From Theobroma cacao (taxonomy: Eukaryota > Streptophyta > Magnoliopsida > Malvales > Malvaceae): a DNA stretch of 64,000 nucleotides. Position numbers and translations under genes: made by a program. The notes under the pieces were generated by a model that was given only the letters and a program-made list of their open reading frames with translations, was not told where the DNA came from and did not search any database. Shown here piece after piece: positions 1 through 12,211 of this stretch. Position 1 is the stretch's first letter. Every line of letters begins with the position of its first letter. The stretch spans positions 16,510,950 to 16,574,949 of the forward strand of contig NC_030857.1 of NCBI RefSeq assembly GCF_000208745.1, given 5' to 3'.

Positions 1-136
1 TTTTGTATGAAGTAACCATCCTTATGTTGTGCTTCCTTAACTTCGGCAACAGCAACAAACAAATGGTGATGCAATCTGAACAGCCCGTCTGGATGTTTCA
101 ATCATGGGGCGTTCGAAAGGGGCTACCTTCGCATTC

Positions 137-2036
137 TCAATAAGTAGATTCATGAGATGGACTATCTGCATGCATGTCCATTGAGGAATCATTGGAGCTG
201 AGAGGATTAGAATCCCTAGTCTGGTGTTGGAGAAAGTTAGATTCATGATTCCTGGCTCCATTTCCTGAGGGCAGACCACCATTAGGACAGTAGCCTCCCT
301 GAGAAATGTGATAATGCTGAAGACTCTGACGAACAGGACTTGATAAAGCATTTGAGAAAACTAAATTCTTCGGCTGCTGATCACACTGGTCAGGTCGAGT
401 TCCCAGCCCAGCAGTTTGGCCAGATGAGCCTGAAGAGACCATGAAATTGGTATTCATAAAGTGCATTGTAGGCTGGGAATGCTGATGTTGGCTTGGTGCT
501 CTCGGTGACATGGGAGGCTCCTCTCCACAGTAGTCTAGCTCATTCTGCAAGGAGATCATAAAATTTTCAGGTTTTCAGAATATAGTAAAGATAATTATCA
601 GTTACACAAAGAGCAAAGGATCAGAAAACACACAAGCGTGAGGTATGCCAAAAAAGGTTCCCACACTTCAAAAGCGAGAACCTATTCATGCCATCTTTGC
701 AATAAACACAGAAATGCTTGCACATATCTTTTGAGGCCAAAACTAGAATATTAAAACCTAACTAACAATTTTCTGATTCCAAACGTAATCAATACTTTCA
801 CCATCACGGTAATGGTGTCACACAAGTTGTCCGAAAGTTGACATAAACCTGATTATTGTGCGGACTCAACTACTGAATAACAGCATAATAACTCCTCTCA
901 ATAACTCTTTCTTATTCAAAATATGAGAAATAAACAAAACAGACTCGAAATAAGAGACATCTACTACTAAATCGTAGGTTTCGAACATATGAATAAACTA
1001 TCATCCAAATAAGAAACTGAAAATTAGTTCTTATGGCATATCCTATAACTAAGGGTCACCTCTATTACGGATAAATCCATATCATAAGACAACTGCCCTG
1101 GCAATTAAGGGTTTCAGCAGTTCCTAGTGACATAGACCTGACTGCAAGCCTGTCCAGACCTCTCCCTAACAGACATTTCAGTGACTGGTTTTGGTCATGT
1201 TACTAAAAGAAAGAGGTACAATGATTTCATAATGATGTGTTTACAGCCACCATCAGAGAGAATAGTATATTCATCAAATAGCAAAGTTTCAGGAGATTAA
1301 CCCAAGCTTATTATGGATGCACAAGGACCATTTGTTTTATAATAAAAATATTCAGGAATATTCACAAATCAATTAAATATATTTAAGACTAAAATCATTA
1401 GATATAAAAAGGGATAAAACTCAATTTAGCTCCCAAACCTTAGGGAAATGCCTAAGTGGTACCTATATTAAAAAAATGTTTAATGTGATACCCGAATATA
1501 TTTTGTGTATCAATCTACCTCAATTAATAACATGGTTAACGAAATCTATCAACATAGTTTCTAAACAATCAAAATGTGACACGTGACAAGAAAATGCCAC
1601 ATCACCCAACAGACAGTTTCAACTTGCACATGTGGCACACACGTGGCTGCCATGTATCATAATTTTTTAAAATAAAAAATAAATATTAAAAAATATTTTG
1701 AAAAAAAAATAGAAACCTTTTATAAAAATTCTTTTTTTTTCCTTTCCTTCTCTCTCCTCTCCTTCATCTTCTCTCTCAACCCCACTCCTAATGGCAGAAT
1801 CCAGCCAATCACCAACTAAATTTGCTCAGCCGAGGTCAGATACAGCATTTGTAGGCTGAATATGACCTTCAACACATGGCAGATCCTGCTTATTTCAGAC
1901 CAATTCCGGNNNNNNNNNNNNNNNNNNNNNNNNNNNNNNNNNNNNNNNNNNNNNNNNNNNNNNNNNNNNNNNNNNNNNNNNNNNNNNNNNNNNNNNNNNN
2001 NNNNNNNNNNNNNNNNNNNNNNNNNNNNNNNNNNNN

Positions 2037-2083
<47 letters not shown>

Positions 2084-4943
2084 AAAGAAACAAATGAATT
2101 TTTTTTAAAAATTTCTGTTTCTTGTTTCTCGAAAAATAAAACTGTAATTTTAAAAAATTTTCATTTTAATTTTTCAAAAAATAAATAATTTTGTTTCTAA
2201 AGATTTTTAAACAGTAAAATTTAAAATTTTGAAAAAAAAAGAAAGAGGAAACGTTTTAAAATTTTACAGTTTTTTAATTTTAAAAAATAAAAATTTACTT
2301 TTAAAATTTTTGGGGGTTTTTTCGTTTAAAAAAATATTTTATAAAATACTATATTTTTATTTTTTAAAATATAAAATTTTCAATTATTTTTAAAAAATAA
2401 AAATTTAAAATTTTTAATAAATAGACCGTGCCATGTGTCTATGCTAATCTTTGACCCCAAAAAGTGACAGCATTTTTTAGCCAAATGGTGCATTATGGTT
2501 GGCCCATTGCCACATCATCAGATTTTCTTACCGTGTTAGACTTGGGACACATTGGTAAAGAGAATGAAAATTCAGTACCACAGTGACCATTTTTTTATTA
2601 CAGGTACCACATTAAATATTTTTTCTAAGGTATAGGGATTAAATGGGACATTATCCCTTTTAAAATCACGCAAAACAGGGTCAAAAGTTATCACACAACA
2701 ATACTACCACACGTTAGTAGAAAACCTTATTGCAACAGGGAAGACTTGCTTAGTCTCGGCATTGACTAACTTATATGCAACTAGATTAAATCATCTCTTC
2801 TCTATGATAGGAACAACAAGATTCTAGGCTGGCAATTTTACATAACTTTCTTCCGTCCTTGTTTATGACTGTACTTGAAATAAAAGCAGAAAACAAGGAT
2901 GTAAGCTCTTCTAGTTATAATTCTCATCATACTTTGTATCTCATCACTTCCAAACAATTTAAATGTCTAAACAGCACAATACACAAAGTTTAACTCCAAA
3001 TTTCTAGTATGCCTTTCCTAGTGGCCAAAACTAGCTGCAGAATCATTAAAAAACAAAAAAGAAACCGCATATAAATAGTTCAACATTTTATCATTTATCA
3101 TCTGATAAAAGCCTAAGATAGAATAGTAACCAGATATGGCTTTAACAGACCACAGGTTTGCACATTGTCAACATTATAAGGAATCTAATACACAGAGAAA
3201 AGTGGAAGAGATATGTCATTCAATTTCAAAAAGACAACCAAGGAAAAGGGATATATCATTCAACCTTAATAGGAAGCCTAGATGAGCTTTTCATGAGCTA
3301 CATTAAAAGTAAAATGGCATAAAGCTTATCATTATGCACCTACATATATTAAAGGTATCCATAACAGAACTCCAAAGCAAACACATTCAAAGAGTGAATG
3401 CTAGATCAAAAATAGTCAAAGAAGAAAAATCAAAACAAACCTGAAGGTAACTGAGTATATCCATTGTTGTTACTCTTGATCCTCCCTCTTGTTGTCTCCA
3501 AATCCACTGATGAAGTTTTTCCTGAAAACAAGTTGAAATGATCATAGAGCAGGACTGGATAACTCACAACTAGAAGCACATCACAAATGACCAGATGAGC
3601 AAGTTGATAAGTAAAGGCTGGAAGCCAAATTGAGACAAAACAAAATAACATAACAGCTGAAAATTTATAATTCCCTACATTTTACGCTTAATGTTGTGTA
3701 AACTAAGGGTAGACCTTACTTTACTTTTAACAGAAACAATTTCAAAAGAAAGTTGCAGACTTAATAAGTGTAGCTCACATCCAAAGCCTTCTTTAAAAGA
3801 TAAAAACCCAAGTTGAATATGGTGATTTTAAAGCAATTCTGACCACGTTCAAAGTGAATTGACTTAACCAATGATTTTATAAGCTATGGTCAAGCTGCCA
3901 ATAAACACCTCCAATTTTTAGTCACATTTCATCAACATTAACACCAAAAACTCTGGTTAAGGGTTCTACATAAGCTGGTTGCATGACTCACTGGCTAACA
4001 ACTAGCATGTTTCAAGCTTTAGAACGCATAAACTTAAGGAAGCAATATCCATGGTTTCATTAGCTTCACTTATGAGAGGCCTGAGGAAGTAAAAACTGTA
4101 ATCTTATCCTAAAACAAGAAAGATAACATGCAGTCCTCCAATTTCCATACTCTGCATTTTCACAATAAGCAGGTATTGAGCCTAAAAAAGAAAAAAGAGA
4201 GTTCCTTTTTTAATTGGAAAACCTTCGTTGTAATGCATCAATACCCACCAAAAGATCAGCTTAAATCAAACTCACCACGAGTTCAAACATATTCTCACAA
4301 TCAGTTCCACTCTTTGCTCAAAGTACAACACAACATATCGACACCTATCAATGAAACAATTATTTTGGGAAGAAAAATTACAATTACAATTATCATTTAG
4401 GTTTCTAAACAAAATCATATGCACCACACGATTTTAAAGTAAAAAAAAAGACACAAATGCAATCTATTCAGATACAAAAGAATAAAATCAGCTAATCAAT
4501 TTTATTTAAAACAAGTAAATCCTTAACCATACTCGCATCAAGAACATATTAAATAAAAAAGTTTTAGTTTTTACCGCAACTAAAGAATAATTAAATTAAA
4601 AAAAAAAAGAAGCAGTCTTGGTTGATCCAAGTTATAACTTTAAGCTACTCAAAGAAAGAAACGTACTAAAACGCAAAACCCAGATGCAAAAACAGATATA
4701 AAAATCCATAAAGCTAAAATTGCGTACAAATAACAACAAAAAATCTAGGGAATATTTATATTTAGAGAAAGATAGAGAGAGTACAAGGCTATGGCGTTTG
4801 CCGGCTTGGAAGGAGAGCTTTTGCTGGTTCATAGCCTGAGTATAAAGCTGAGATAAGGAGTTAGCGGCGCTGCAAAACGAGGCGTACATAGTCCGATCCA
4901 CCTCATCAAGGCTCGTGGCTATCGACTTCCTTTTCTTCCCCAT
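137..4943 (-). CDS. Conserved plant protein of 215 aa, three exons, function unassigned
   Basis: The function is not known to me. Coding exons read on the minus strand are 4785-4943 (53 codons, starting MGKKRKSIATSLDEVDR), 3441-3521 (27 codons, EKLHQWIWRQQEGGSRVTT) and 137-544 (NELDYCGEEPPMSPR to ESTY plus TGA). All junctions are GT-AG and in phase 0, giving 215 residues. The N-terminal half, about residues 1-90, is predicted helical and is the part I recognise as strongly conserved in land plants. The C-terminal half is low complexity, rich in Ser, Asn, Gln, His and Gly, and ends with SSNDSSMDMHADSP. I see no signal peptide or membrane segment; the early KKRK run could serve nuclear import. 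I recall homologues carrying the database label 'holocarboxylase synthetase', but no biotin-ligase motif is visible, so I do not use that name. The second intron (545-3440) holds a transposon and an assembly gap. Bases 1-136 are probably 3' UTR. Confidence 0.88.
1407..2661. mobile_element. Non-autonomous TIR transposon in intron 2 of the 215-aa gene
   Basis: The two ends are imperfect inverted repeats. The left end AAAAGGGATAAAACTCAATT and the reverse complement of the right end AAAAGGGATAATGTCCCATT run in parallel for about 90 bases, including CCTTAG and TTTAATGTGGTACC-like blocks. The interior is AT-rich without coding capacity, and contains a GA run and an N gap. The long TIRs resemble Mutator-like MITEs. 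I could not fix a clean target-site duplication; AAAATCA occurs outside both ends but is not flush with them. Confidence 0.6.
1910..2079. repeat. Assembly gap followed by (GA)n microsatellite
   Basis: Positions 1910-2036 are N. They run directly into about 43 bases of uninterrupted GA dinucleotides (2037-2079), so the gap was probably caused by this simple repeat. Its true length is unknown. Confidence 0.9.
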
Positions 4944-5493
4944 ATTCCCCGACTCTCTCTCTCCTGCGATCGACAGAGTTTTTAGCCTTTTGGCGATCGA
5001 CCGAAAGAGAACTCTTTTGATTTCGGTTTTTGTAGAGAATAGAGAGAAAGGTTGCTTCTTTTTTTGTACTCTCTTTTAGGAGGAAGGATGCAGGGGGTTG
5101 AGGGACATTTCGGCAGTACGGTTGCCCGACTGATAAACGGTGCGTTTGGGCCGCGGAATCTATACAGATTAAAAGGTCAGCGTTTCGTACATCTGGGTTC
5201 CAACTTTTCCAGCAAACGGGCTTAGGGCCGGGGCAGTGGGGTTCAGCCCAGGTTCAAATAAAATTCTAAGGACCCAACCGAAATAATCTTTATTTTGATA
5301 TTTAAAAATAAGAATGAAAAATTATCTGATATAAAATAAAATAATAATAATAATAATCTTATAAAAATTTAGGTCAAATAAGTTACTCCAACACTAAAGT
5401 GAAAACATATATATCAAAATTATACAAAGATAAATAATATAATAATTTTATAAAAATTTAGGACAAATAAGTTGTTTCAAATTTCAATACTAA
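4944..5493 (-). promoter_or_regulatory. 5' leader and promoter region of the 215-aa gene
   Basis: Upstream of the ATG at 4943 the minus strand has a purine/pyrimidine-biased leader (GAGAGAGAGTCGGGG and AAAGAGAGTACAAAAAAAG-type tracts, about 4950-5090), typical of a plant 5' UTR. GC content rises at 5100-5250 and falls back to AT-rich intergenic DNA by 5280. No TATA box could be chosen with confidence. The stretch 5280-5493 holds nothing recognisable. Confidence 0.4.
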
Positions 5494-6303
5494 GTGCCTG
5501 TTTGGTTTGATTTTTTTTAATTTATCTACTTCTTAAAAGTAAAAGTCAAGTCAAATATGATCTTTTGAAAAACTCTTAAAAAAAAGTAGTTTTTTTTTTT
5601 AAGAATAAAATTTTTAAAAAAAGAACTTAAAAAAAAGTTTCAATGAGGAGCTCTTCTTTTAAAAACACATTAATTTTTCAAGAAATATCCATCTCTCAAT
5701 TAATCTCCCTCTCCTCTCTTTCTCTTTTACAAATTATCATTCTTCAATGTAAATTACGATTTTCCTTTCTCTACCTCTATCTACAAAAACTAATAAAAAA
5801 ATAAAAAACTCAATAACAGAATATCAAAAGCTAGTATTTTTTTGTTCTTACAAAGATTAAGAGAAAAAAAATCTAAAATTCAAAACTGCATTTAGATACT
5901 ATTTAAATATTTTCTCTTTTTCACCAAAAAGGATTTTAATATTAAATACATTATTTCCTCTTTTCTCTTCTTTTTAGGGAATTGATGCATCATGGTCCGA
6001 TTACTTGTTAGATCAACAAAAATCTAATACTATTGTTACTATACAAGTTTGAGAGTTGTTCTTTTTTTTTATTGATTTCTTCAATTTTAACATTTGAAAT
6101 TATATATAAACTTGAAGCATTACATATAGCTTATTAGGTGATTGAAGATGACATGAATACCCTTTATGGTAATTTTAACCGAAATTAGGGCTTATATAAT
6201 TTATTTTGTTAAACAGTTTTAACTTAATTCTAAAAGTTATTATTTTTCATAAGAGCTTAATAATAGTTTTTAAGTTAAAAAAAAAGTTAGGCCAAACAGG
6301 CTC
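5494..6303. mobile_element. PIF/Harbinger-like MITE, copy 1 (810 bp)
   Basis: The left end GTGCCTGTTTGGTTTGACTT-like sequence matches the reverse complement of the right end, GAGCCTGTTTGGCCTAACTT. Both ends are flanked by TAA (5491-5493 and 6304-6306), the usual 3-bp duplication of the PIF/Harbinger (Tourist) superfamily. The interior is AT-rich with no transposase. A shorter relative with the same ends and the same TAA duplication is at 57946-58358. The ORF running out of its right end is chance. Confidence 0.72.
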
Positions 6304-8329
6304 TAAATCAAAACATAAATATTGTAAATTACCTCTTTTACTACTTAGTTTAAAAACATCATCAGTAAAATTCAAACTCATAACCACTTATATACAGTCA
6401 AGGCAAGATAAAGGATATTTTTATAGCTTAAATCATCTTAAACACATAAGTATTCTAAAACCTATAAAGAGCTCCAACTTCATTTTGAATACATCTTTTT
6501 TCTTTTCTTCCAACCTTTTCATTTATCAAACACTTTATTCTTCTTTTTTTTATCACAATTTTAACATCCCAAAACTTATTTCTTTTTCTAAGTAGTGGGG
6601 TGAATACTAACACAATCCTTGAACTTTTTCAATAACTCCACATTTTCTACCTTTTTTAACATTTAGCTCAATGCACTTCTTGAAATGATTTATGTACTTA
6701 GGAGTGAGAGATACAAATTGGAAATTTATTTATAGGGTAGGCTAAATTAATTATTTGTTTAAACAAAGAAAATGAAAAATTAGCTCAAAAGGGGTAAATT
6801 AAGGATAAACTTATGCAAAAGTAGGCTTGAAAGGCTCAAACAGTTACAAGATAGCCTAAATCATCTCCTTAACTAAGTATTATCTAAGATTTTACCTCGA
6901 GGGAGAATCAAACAAATTTTAAAATTTAAGACATAATTTAAAAATTTACAGTCACATAAACCTTCTCTACATGTGCACAACAATCCATAGCAAAAGATAC
7001 CATGCTCAATTTATGGAAGTCTCATCCTAACAATGATGCTTAACGTAAGAGTTCAACATAATACACAAATAATATTGTGAGACCTCGACCTCTATAGATC
7101 CATAACTAGAAGTAGACGCGATAATACGGACCAACAGTAATTTCATCATTTCTCATGGTGAGCTCCTAGAAGTAGCTTTCTAATATTATTAAGGTCTAAG
7201 TAGGCCTAAGGAATAGATGAATGATGGTAAAATGAATGAAGAAGATAGAAATATTGAAAATTTCCATAGTAAGGGCAAAATAGTCATTTATCATCTCGCG
7301 TGAAAATTTTTAAGTTTTCGTAAACTCGAATATTTCTAGACTATTATGGACTTTGTCTCAGTGTCAAAGAAGTAAAAAGATTGTATAAAGGTAAGGGGAA
7401 GATAAAGTGACATTGTTAAAGGCATTTTGATAATTTAAGTGAGAATTGGACAAACTTTAAGCATAAATATCTAACTCTCCAGCAGCTTCTTCTCATTTTC
7501 CAACAGCTCTTCTTCTTCCTTCCATCTTTCTCACGTTTTCTCACCTTCCATGGAAGCTTGCTTTGAAACCTTCATAAATTTTTTCAAGTTAACCCCAATT
7601 TTCATGCTCTTGTGCACCTTTTCACAAAAGTTCTTTGTGCTCTTTTACTATTTCACCTTAAAACCTTTAAAAGTCTTATTTTGATACTTTCTCTCACTAG
7701 TTAGGTATTTTAGAGAGAGAAAAAGAGACTTCCTATACTAGCTTGAGGACTTTTGAGAAGGAGTTCAATTACAAAGCTACCAAGGTGAGTAATGAAATTG
7801 AGTTGATTTTTAAGTTGTTGAGAATGGCTAGTGGTTAGATTTGTGAGTGTTTTGTAGTTGAGGTAGTTTATTAATCTTAGTGTTACTAGAATAGTGAAAA
7901 TAGATAACCACTTAATGGTAGTTGGAAGCTAGTTAGGAATAACTAATAGAACATGATTTAGGAGATAGCTTTTAGAATTATGGTTATGTGAATTGAGTTG
8001 ATTTGTGATGCTATTGTGTGTAATAGGTTCCAATGAGACTCCATATCCCCATTCGAACCATTAGTGGAAGTTAGAGTAGATTTAAGAATCAACGAGGATC
8101 GGTGAGTGAACTTGCATTTAAAATGTTTTGGGAAATGCATTGGTATTTGGATGAAGCATGTGGATGATTTTTATTTGATTTTTCCTTAAAGATTACGCAT
8201 GGGAACAAACCTTTATTGAAACGTGTTATGTTGTGAGTGTGCAATATGATGAATCCTCATGCTCCTATATTATGTTGATATATATATGTTGTGTATTGAT
8301 GTTAATATTGTGTAATAAATATAACTGTA

Positions 8330-8465
8330 TGTGTGTGCGATGTGGGGGATGCACATGCCGGTGATAATGGGGTGCGGAAGTGTAGATGATGATATTGCTT
8401 GTGCGAGTAGGGAGTGCACATGATGATATTGCCTTGTGCATGTAGGGAGTGCACATTGGCTGAGT
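8330..8465 (+). repeat. Short tandem repeat in solo LTR A
   Basis: A unit of about 40 bases with the core TAGGGAGTGCACAT, preceded by GATGATATTGC, is repeated two to three times with drift. The same unit, read on the opposite strand, appears at about 49155-49240 in the related solo LTR C, so the repeat is an old property of the family. Confidence 0.6.
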
Positions 8466-8654
8466 GAGGTGGTGGTATACATGTTTATATATGTTTATGT
8501 ATGCATATACGATAGAAAGTTTATGATTATAATATGTGAATATATTACATGTTTGAATCTTGAAAATTGTTAAATACTTTCAAATTGATTTTTATTGCAG
8601 CACAAAATGGATTTTTATTACAAAATGATCCTTTTTACTTAAGTGCCCTTTTTC

Positions 8655-8895
8655 TCACTGTAGCGAGAATGCATTTTCACTACAGCGAGAAACTCTCTGG
8701 TGGTGAGGGCATTGCACTGGCCCTAGTTTCGCTGCAGCGAGAATGCATTTTCGCTGTAGTGAGAAACTCTAGGGTTTGGGTCAAAAATCTGTGCTCTGAA
8801 TTTTGCTGCAGCAAAAGTGAATCTCGCTGTAGCGAGAAACCCTCTGGTAGTTTAAAAATTGTGTTTCGAATTTCGTTACAGCGAGAAACCCTCTG
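8655..8895. repeat. Cluster of CTGCAG-centred palindromes in solo LTR A
   Basis: About seven degenerate copies of the 14-bp inverted repeat CTCGCTGCAGCGAG lie in 240 bases, most followed by AA (TCGCTGCAGCGAGAA, CACTACAGCGAGAA, CTCGCTGTAGCGAGAA, CGTTACAGCGAGAA). Variation is mainly C-to-T and G-to-A within the half-sites. A matching cluster is in solo LTR C at 48390-48770. Confidence 0.75.
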
Positions 8896-10000
8896 TCATT
8901 TCTGTCATTCTTGTTTTGCTTGGATATTTATTAAAATTTTCATTATTTTCAACTTCATGGATTATCATGGATTTTCAACATCAAGGGATTAATTAATCAA
9001 GTTTGAAATGAGGGATTTTTGGCAATAAATCAAACTAAATTGCATTGTTTTTAAAACACGTGCACCATGATTTCCACATATTTTTTATCGTTTACTTGTT
9101 CCCTTCCTATGTTCATTCATTGGATTTATGCTCACTCTTTTAAATTGCATGTTTTCATATTCGTAAACAGCTCAAACCTAGATTGAGACGTTCACATTGC
9201 AATTCACCCTTGGTAGGTATCATGGCATTCAATAGCCGTATCCTCACCCAATTCACTCCACTGGAAGTCAAAAGTATTTTGCCTATGTATACGCAGACGT
9301 AATGTAAACTACTGTGATATATGTCATAAATCGTATATGTTTATTTAAATTAATGTTGCCACTATGAGTTGGCTACGATTGACATTTTTAGGTTGATATA
9401 AATGCAAGTGTTTAGTTGTCATAGTACATTATTAAAGTACTTATGATCAAGAATTATGGTATGTGCTTTAGAAATATTTGACGGAACGATGAATAGGTTA
9501 CATAAGAAAGGCTTGCTTGCGCTTAGTGGGTAGTGCTCATTGGGTCCATGCATCAGTCATGACCCGTAAAATTGGGCTATGACAAATATTTATATTTACT
9601 AAAAGCAAAAGATAACAAAATAATTAGGTTTCATCATTGGATAGGTAAATCAAAGAAATTGACACAACTAACTCTAAATCAAGTTCTTAAAACATGCAGA
9701 AAATTAAATGATAAACAAAATAACTAAACTTAAAATCTAAAAACATAACTGCAAAAAGATTAAATCCAAGTTTAAAAACTTAAAAATCTCCCCCTTCACA
9801 AAAAAAAAACTTAATAACATTATTCTCAATTTTACTAAAATAGATAAAGAAACAAAATGAAGACTTATCTGGAATGCAGAGAGACTCTACTCTTCCACTT
9901 CATCTTTATCTTTGTCACCAATGCTTGTGGGAGGCTCTTTTATTTTTTTTTGAACTGTATAAAGAAAATAAATATAGATTAATGTAGAAATATAAAAAAA

Positions 10001-10489
10001 AAGGTAAAATATCCTTACCCCCTCTAAGTTTTGATCGAAATTACATAGAGAAATATTAGGTTTCAAAATAGACACTTTGTTCCAAAAAAATATTTTTTGC
10101 TGGACATTTAAGTCCAGCCATTAGTCAACTATTAGTGTTTCCATCAATTTGATAACGTGGCAAAAGTAAAAAAGGATAATTTTACCCTTGATTAATTTTT
10201 AAAATTACTATTATATAATTTTATTAATTTTTTTATTAATTAAAAAAAAACTTTGTAGAGAGCACCAGACACTCCTCTTTTTAGGGAGTTGGGGTCAGTG
10301 CTCCCTTTTTTTAATATTTTTTAAAATATAATAATAATTTTTAAAATTAATAAAGAAAAAAAAGGCATTTTAGTCTTTTCTTAATCTATGTTAACGGTGT
10401 TTGCATTTTTGGGCAAAACGCTTATTTCGAAAACTAATAGATCTGTTTGAAATTTTGACTAAAACTTAAGGGGATAGGGGTATTTTACG
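10001..10489. mobile_element. Mutator-like MITE, copy 1
   Basis: The terminal inverted repeats are AAGGTAAAATATCCTTACCC at the left and the complement of GGGGATAGGGGTATTTTACG at the right, with an inner block TAAGTTTTGATCGAAATT matched by AATTTTGACTAAAACTTA. The flanks TATAAAAAAA (9991-10000) and TATAAATAAA (10490-10499) look like a 10-bp duplication with one mismatch. The interior contains a hairpin-prone pair, AGAGCACCAGACACTCC and GGAGTTGGGGTCAGTGCTCC. It lies between the 3' LTR and the pol remnant of the gypsy element. A second copy is at 41568-42050. Confidence 0.65.
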
Positions 10490-10525
10490 TATAAATAAAA
10501 TAAAAATAACTAAAAAGAGAAAATA

Positions 10526-10990
10526 TTAGCTTTGAAAGCTTGAATTGCCTCCCAAGAAATGCTTCTTTATAAGCTTAAGGCTCATTCCATTAACCATGAA
10601 TGTTCCAATAGCCTTACTAGTAATTTCCATGATACCACAAGGATAGACTTTAACCACTTTGAAAGAACTCAACCATCTTGATTTGTGTTTCCATAAAAAG
10701 AGCTTGACTAATTTGGTTAGTAACACTCGTTGTCCAAACTTAAAATCAAGATTAATTGAAGGTGGTGAAATCTGCTCACTTTTCCCCATAAAGGCTTCAA
10801 GGGGTTTCTTTGGATATTTTTTGTCAAAAACCTCTTTAGCCAACTCATCAATTGTATCCATTCCATGCCAACTTTCTGTAGAGGAAGGATACTTAGTTGT
10901 ATTGAATATATTAAACTTGACTACTTTCTCTCTAACTTTGAAAGTTATCTTGTCATTCTTCATATCTATGATTACTCTGACTATAGCCAA
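10526..10990 (-). pseudogene. Gypsy pol remnant: pre-RT linker fused in frame to integrase C-terminus
   Basis: This 154-residue open frame has two parts. Residues 1-65 (for example VIIDMKNDKITFKVREKVVK, DTIDELAKEV) match the segment that normally links the gypsy protease to reverse transcriptase. From about residue 80 on (FGQRVLL, SRWLSSFKVVKVYPCG, ITSKAIGTFMVNGMSLKLIK) it matches the C-terminal tail of integrase. The whole RT, RNase H and catalytic integrase region is missing, yet the join is in frame. This fits an internal deletion between distant pol positions. No function is implied; LTR-element families often carry such deletion derivatives. Confidence 0.7.
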
Positions 10991-11136
10991 GAATGGTTAT
11001 CCAAAAATAAAAGAATTTTAGCATCCTCTTTCATCTCAAGAGTCCACCAAAATGAACAACTTCACAACTTTAACCAAAACATTCTCTATAATCGCAACAG
11101 GGTACTTGATTGTTTTGTTTGCTAACTATAAAGAAA

Positions 11137-11406
11137 CTATAGTAAGTTATATCTTATTAAGTCCAAGTTTCCTAGTAATAGACAAAGGCATAATTGAAAC
11201 ACTAGCACCAAATCACACAAAGCTTTAAAAATTTTAACACTACCAATAGTACAAAGGATATAAAAACTCCCTGAATTCTTAAACTTTGGTAGAAGCTTAT
11301 TTTGGATTATGGCACTACACTCCTTAGGAAGTGCAACTGTCTCAAAATCTTTCAGTTTTCTTTTCTTGGTTAAGATGTCTTTCAAAAACTTCATATAAGT
11401 AGGCAT
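11137..11406 (-). pseudogene. Gypsy aspartic protease remnant
   Basis: The frame MKFLKDILTKKRKLKDFETV followed by LPKECSAIIQNKLLPKFKN and ALCDLV matches the region that leads into the retropepsin of Athila/Tat-type gypsy elements. The conserved family text around the catalytic site normally runs CDLGASI; here the frame is lost after CDL, so the active-site DxG is not intact in this frame. It sits in the expected place between gag and the pre-RT linker. Stops separate it from both neighbours. Confidence 0.65.
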
Positions 11407-11556
11407 TTGTTCTAAAGCTTTTGTAAAAGGAATGTTGATTTAGAGCTTCCTAAATGCCTCTAAAAACTTTTAAAATTGACTATCAAGTTTTTGTTTCTAA
11501 AAACATTGAGGGAAAGGTGGTGGTGGTTATGATGGATTTGATTGAGTTTTCTCACC

Positions 11557-12205
11557 TTAAGCTTGTTCCTTAAAACTTTCACCCACTGTTTCTTTTTTGA
11601 CAGACTTACCTCGAGAATTTGATTGCATACTACTACTTTCTACCTCTTTCCCACTTCTAAGTGTGATTGCATTGCAATGCTTTTTACCTTTTCTCCTAAG
11701 ATTGGTTTCAATATCACTAGGTAAAGTCCTTTGAGACCTATTGTTAATGGTATGGGCAAGTTGACCCACTTGTGTCTCAAGATTTCGAATTGTTGCCGCC
11801 TGACTTTGAATGATAGTTGCTTGATTTTAAATGATGGCATCATTCTTTGCCATGAATTGCATGAGTAACTTTTACACAGATGGCTTTTTCTCAAGCATAA
11901 GAGCTTTAACTTGAAGTGGAAATCCAAAAGGAAAATTTGGCTTTGGAGTTTATGAAAATCCCTCATTATTGTTTCAAGAAAAGTTAGGATGATTCGTCCA
12001 ACTAAGATTATAAGTGTTAAAATATAGATTGTCTTGCTACCTATTAAGGTTTCCAATGAAATGTACTGATTCAAATTAACTGAGCAATGATCACTAGAAT
12101 GCCCTTCTCCACACAGATCACAAGAAACAAATGGGCTCTAAACAAAATGAACCCTAAAATATCAAATTTCTTTGTTAATGCAGCTACTTATGTAGTCAAA
12201 ACATT
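11557..12205 (-). pseudogene. Gypsy gag C-terminal region remnant
   Basis: Two overlapping frames carry recognisable blocks: GQLAHTINNRSQRTLPSDIE and HCNAITLRSGKEVE at 11557-11769, the usual spacer after the gag nucleocapsid in plant gypsy elements. Further upstream on the minus strand near 12180 is VAALTKKFDILG, which is preceded in intact relatives by the middle of gag. Several frameshifts and stops are present. The rest of gag continues beyond the insertion at about 12212-14155. Confidence 0.65.
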
Positions 12206-12211
12206 AATAGT

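Larger units (their letters stand above)
7076..9584 (+). mobile_element. Solo LTR A (2509 bp), gypsy-type, TSD AATAT
   Basis: It starts TGTGAGACCTCGACC and ends GGGCTATGACA, so it has TG...CA termini, and it is flanked by the perfect 5-bp duplication AATAT (7071-7075 and 9585-9589). No internal retrotransposon sequence is present, which is the mark of a solo LTR. The empty site survives in the paralogous LTR near 20200, where the flanks run together without interruption. A promoter-like region (ATAAATAT at 7463-7470), a pyrimidine-rich leader and a donor-like AAGGTGAGTA (GT at 7785) suggest plus orientation. A relative in the opposite orientation is at 47760-50459. Confidence 0.88.

Noticed and set aside
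37..351. 104-codon minus-strand frame
   Set aside because: It overlaps the last exon of the 215-aa gene in another phase and runs into its 3' UTR.
1862..2188. Open frames with Glu-Arg repeats
   Set aside because: They are translations of the N gap and the adjoining (GA)n microsatellite inside an intron.
137..4943. Naming the 215-aa gene holocarboxylase synthetase
   Set aside because: I recall this label on homologues, but there is no biotin protein ligase signature and the protein is far too short.
6206..6595. 129-codon plus-strand frame
   Set aside because: It begins inside a MITE terminus and runs into LTR sequence, which indicates chance.
8655..8895. CRISPR-like array
   Set aside because: The repeats are degenerate palindromes with irregular spacing in a plant LTR. 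There are no cas genes and no uniform repeat-spacer pattern.
8567..8992. 141-codon plus-strand frame in solo LTR A
   Set aside because: It spans the palindrome cluster. Its Ser/Glu/Cys repeats follow from the repeated DNA, and the equivalent region of solo LTR C is not collinear as protein.
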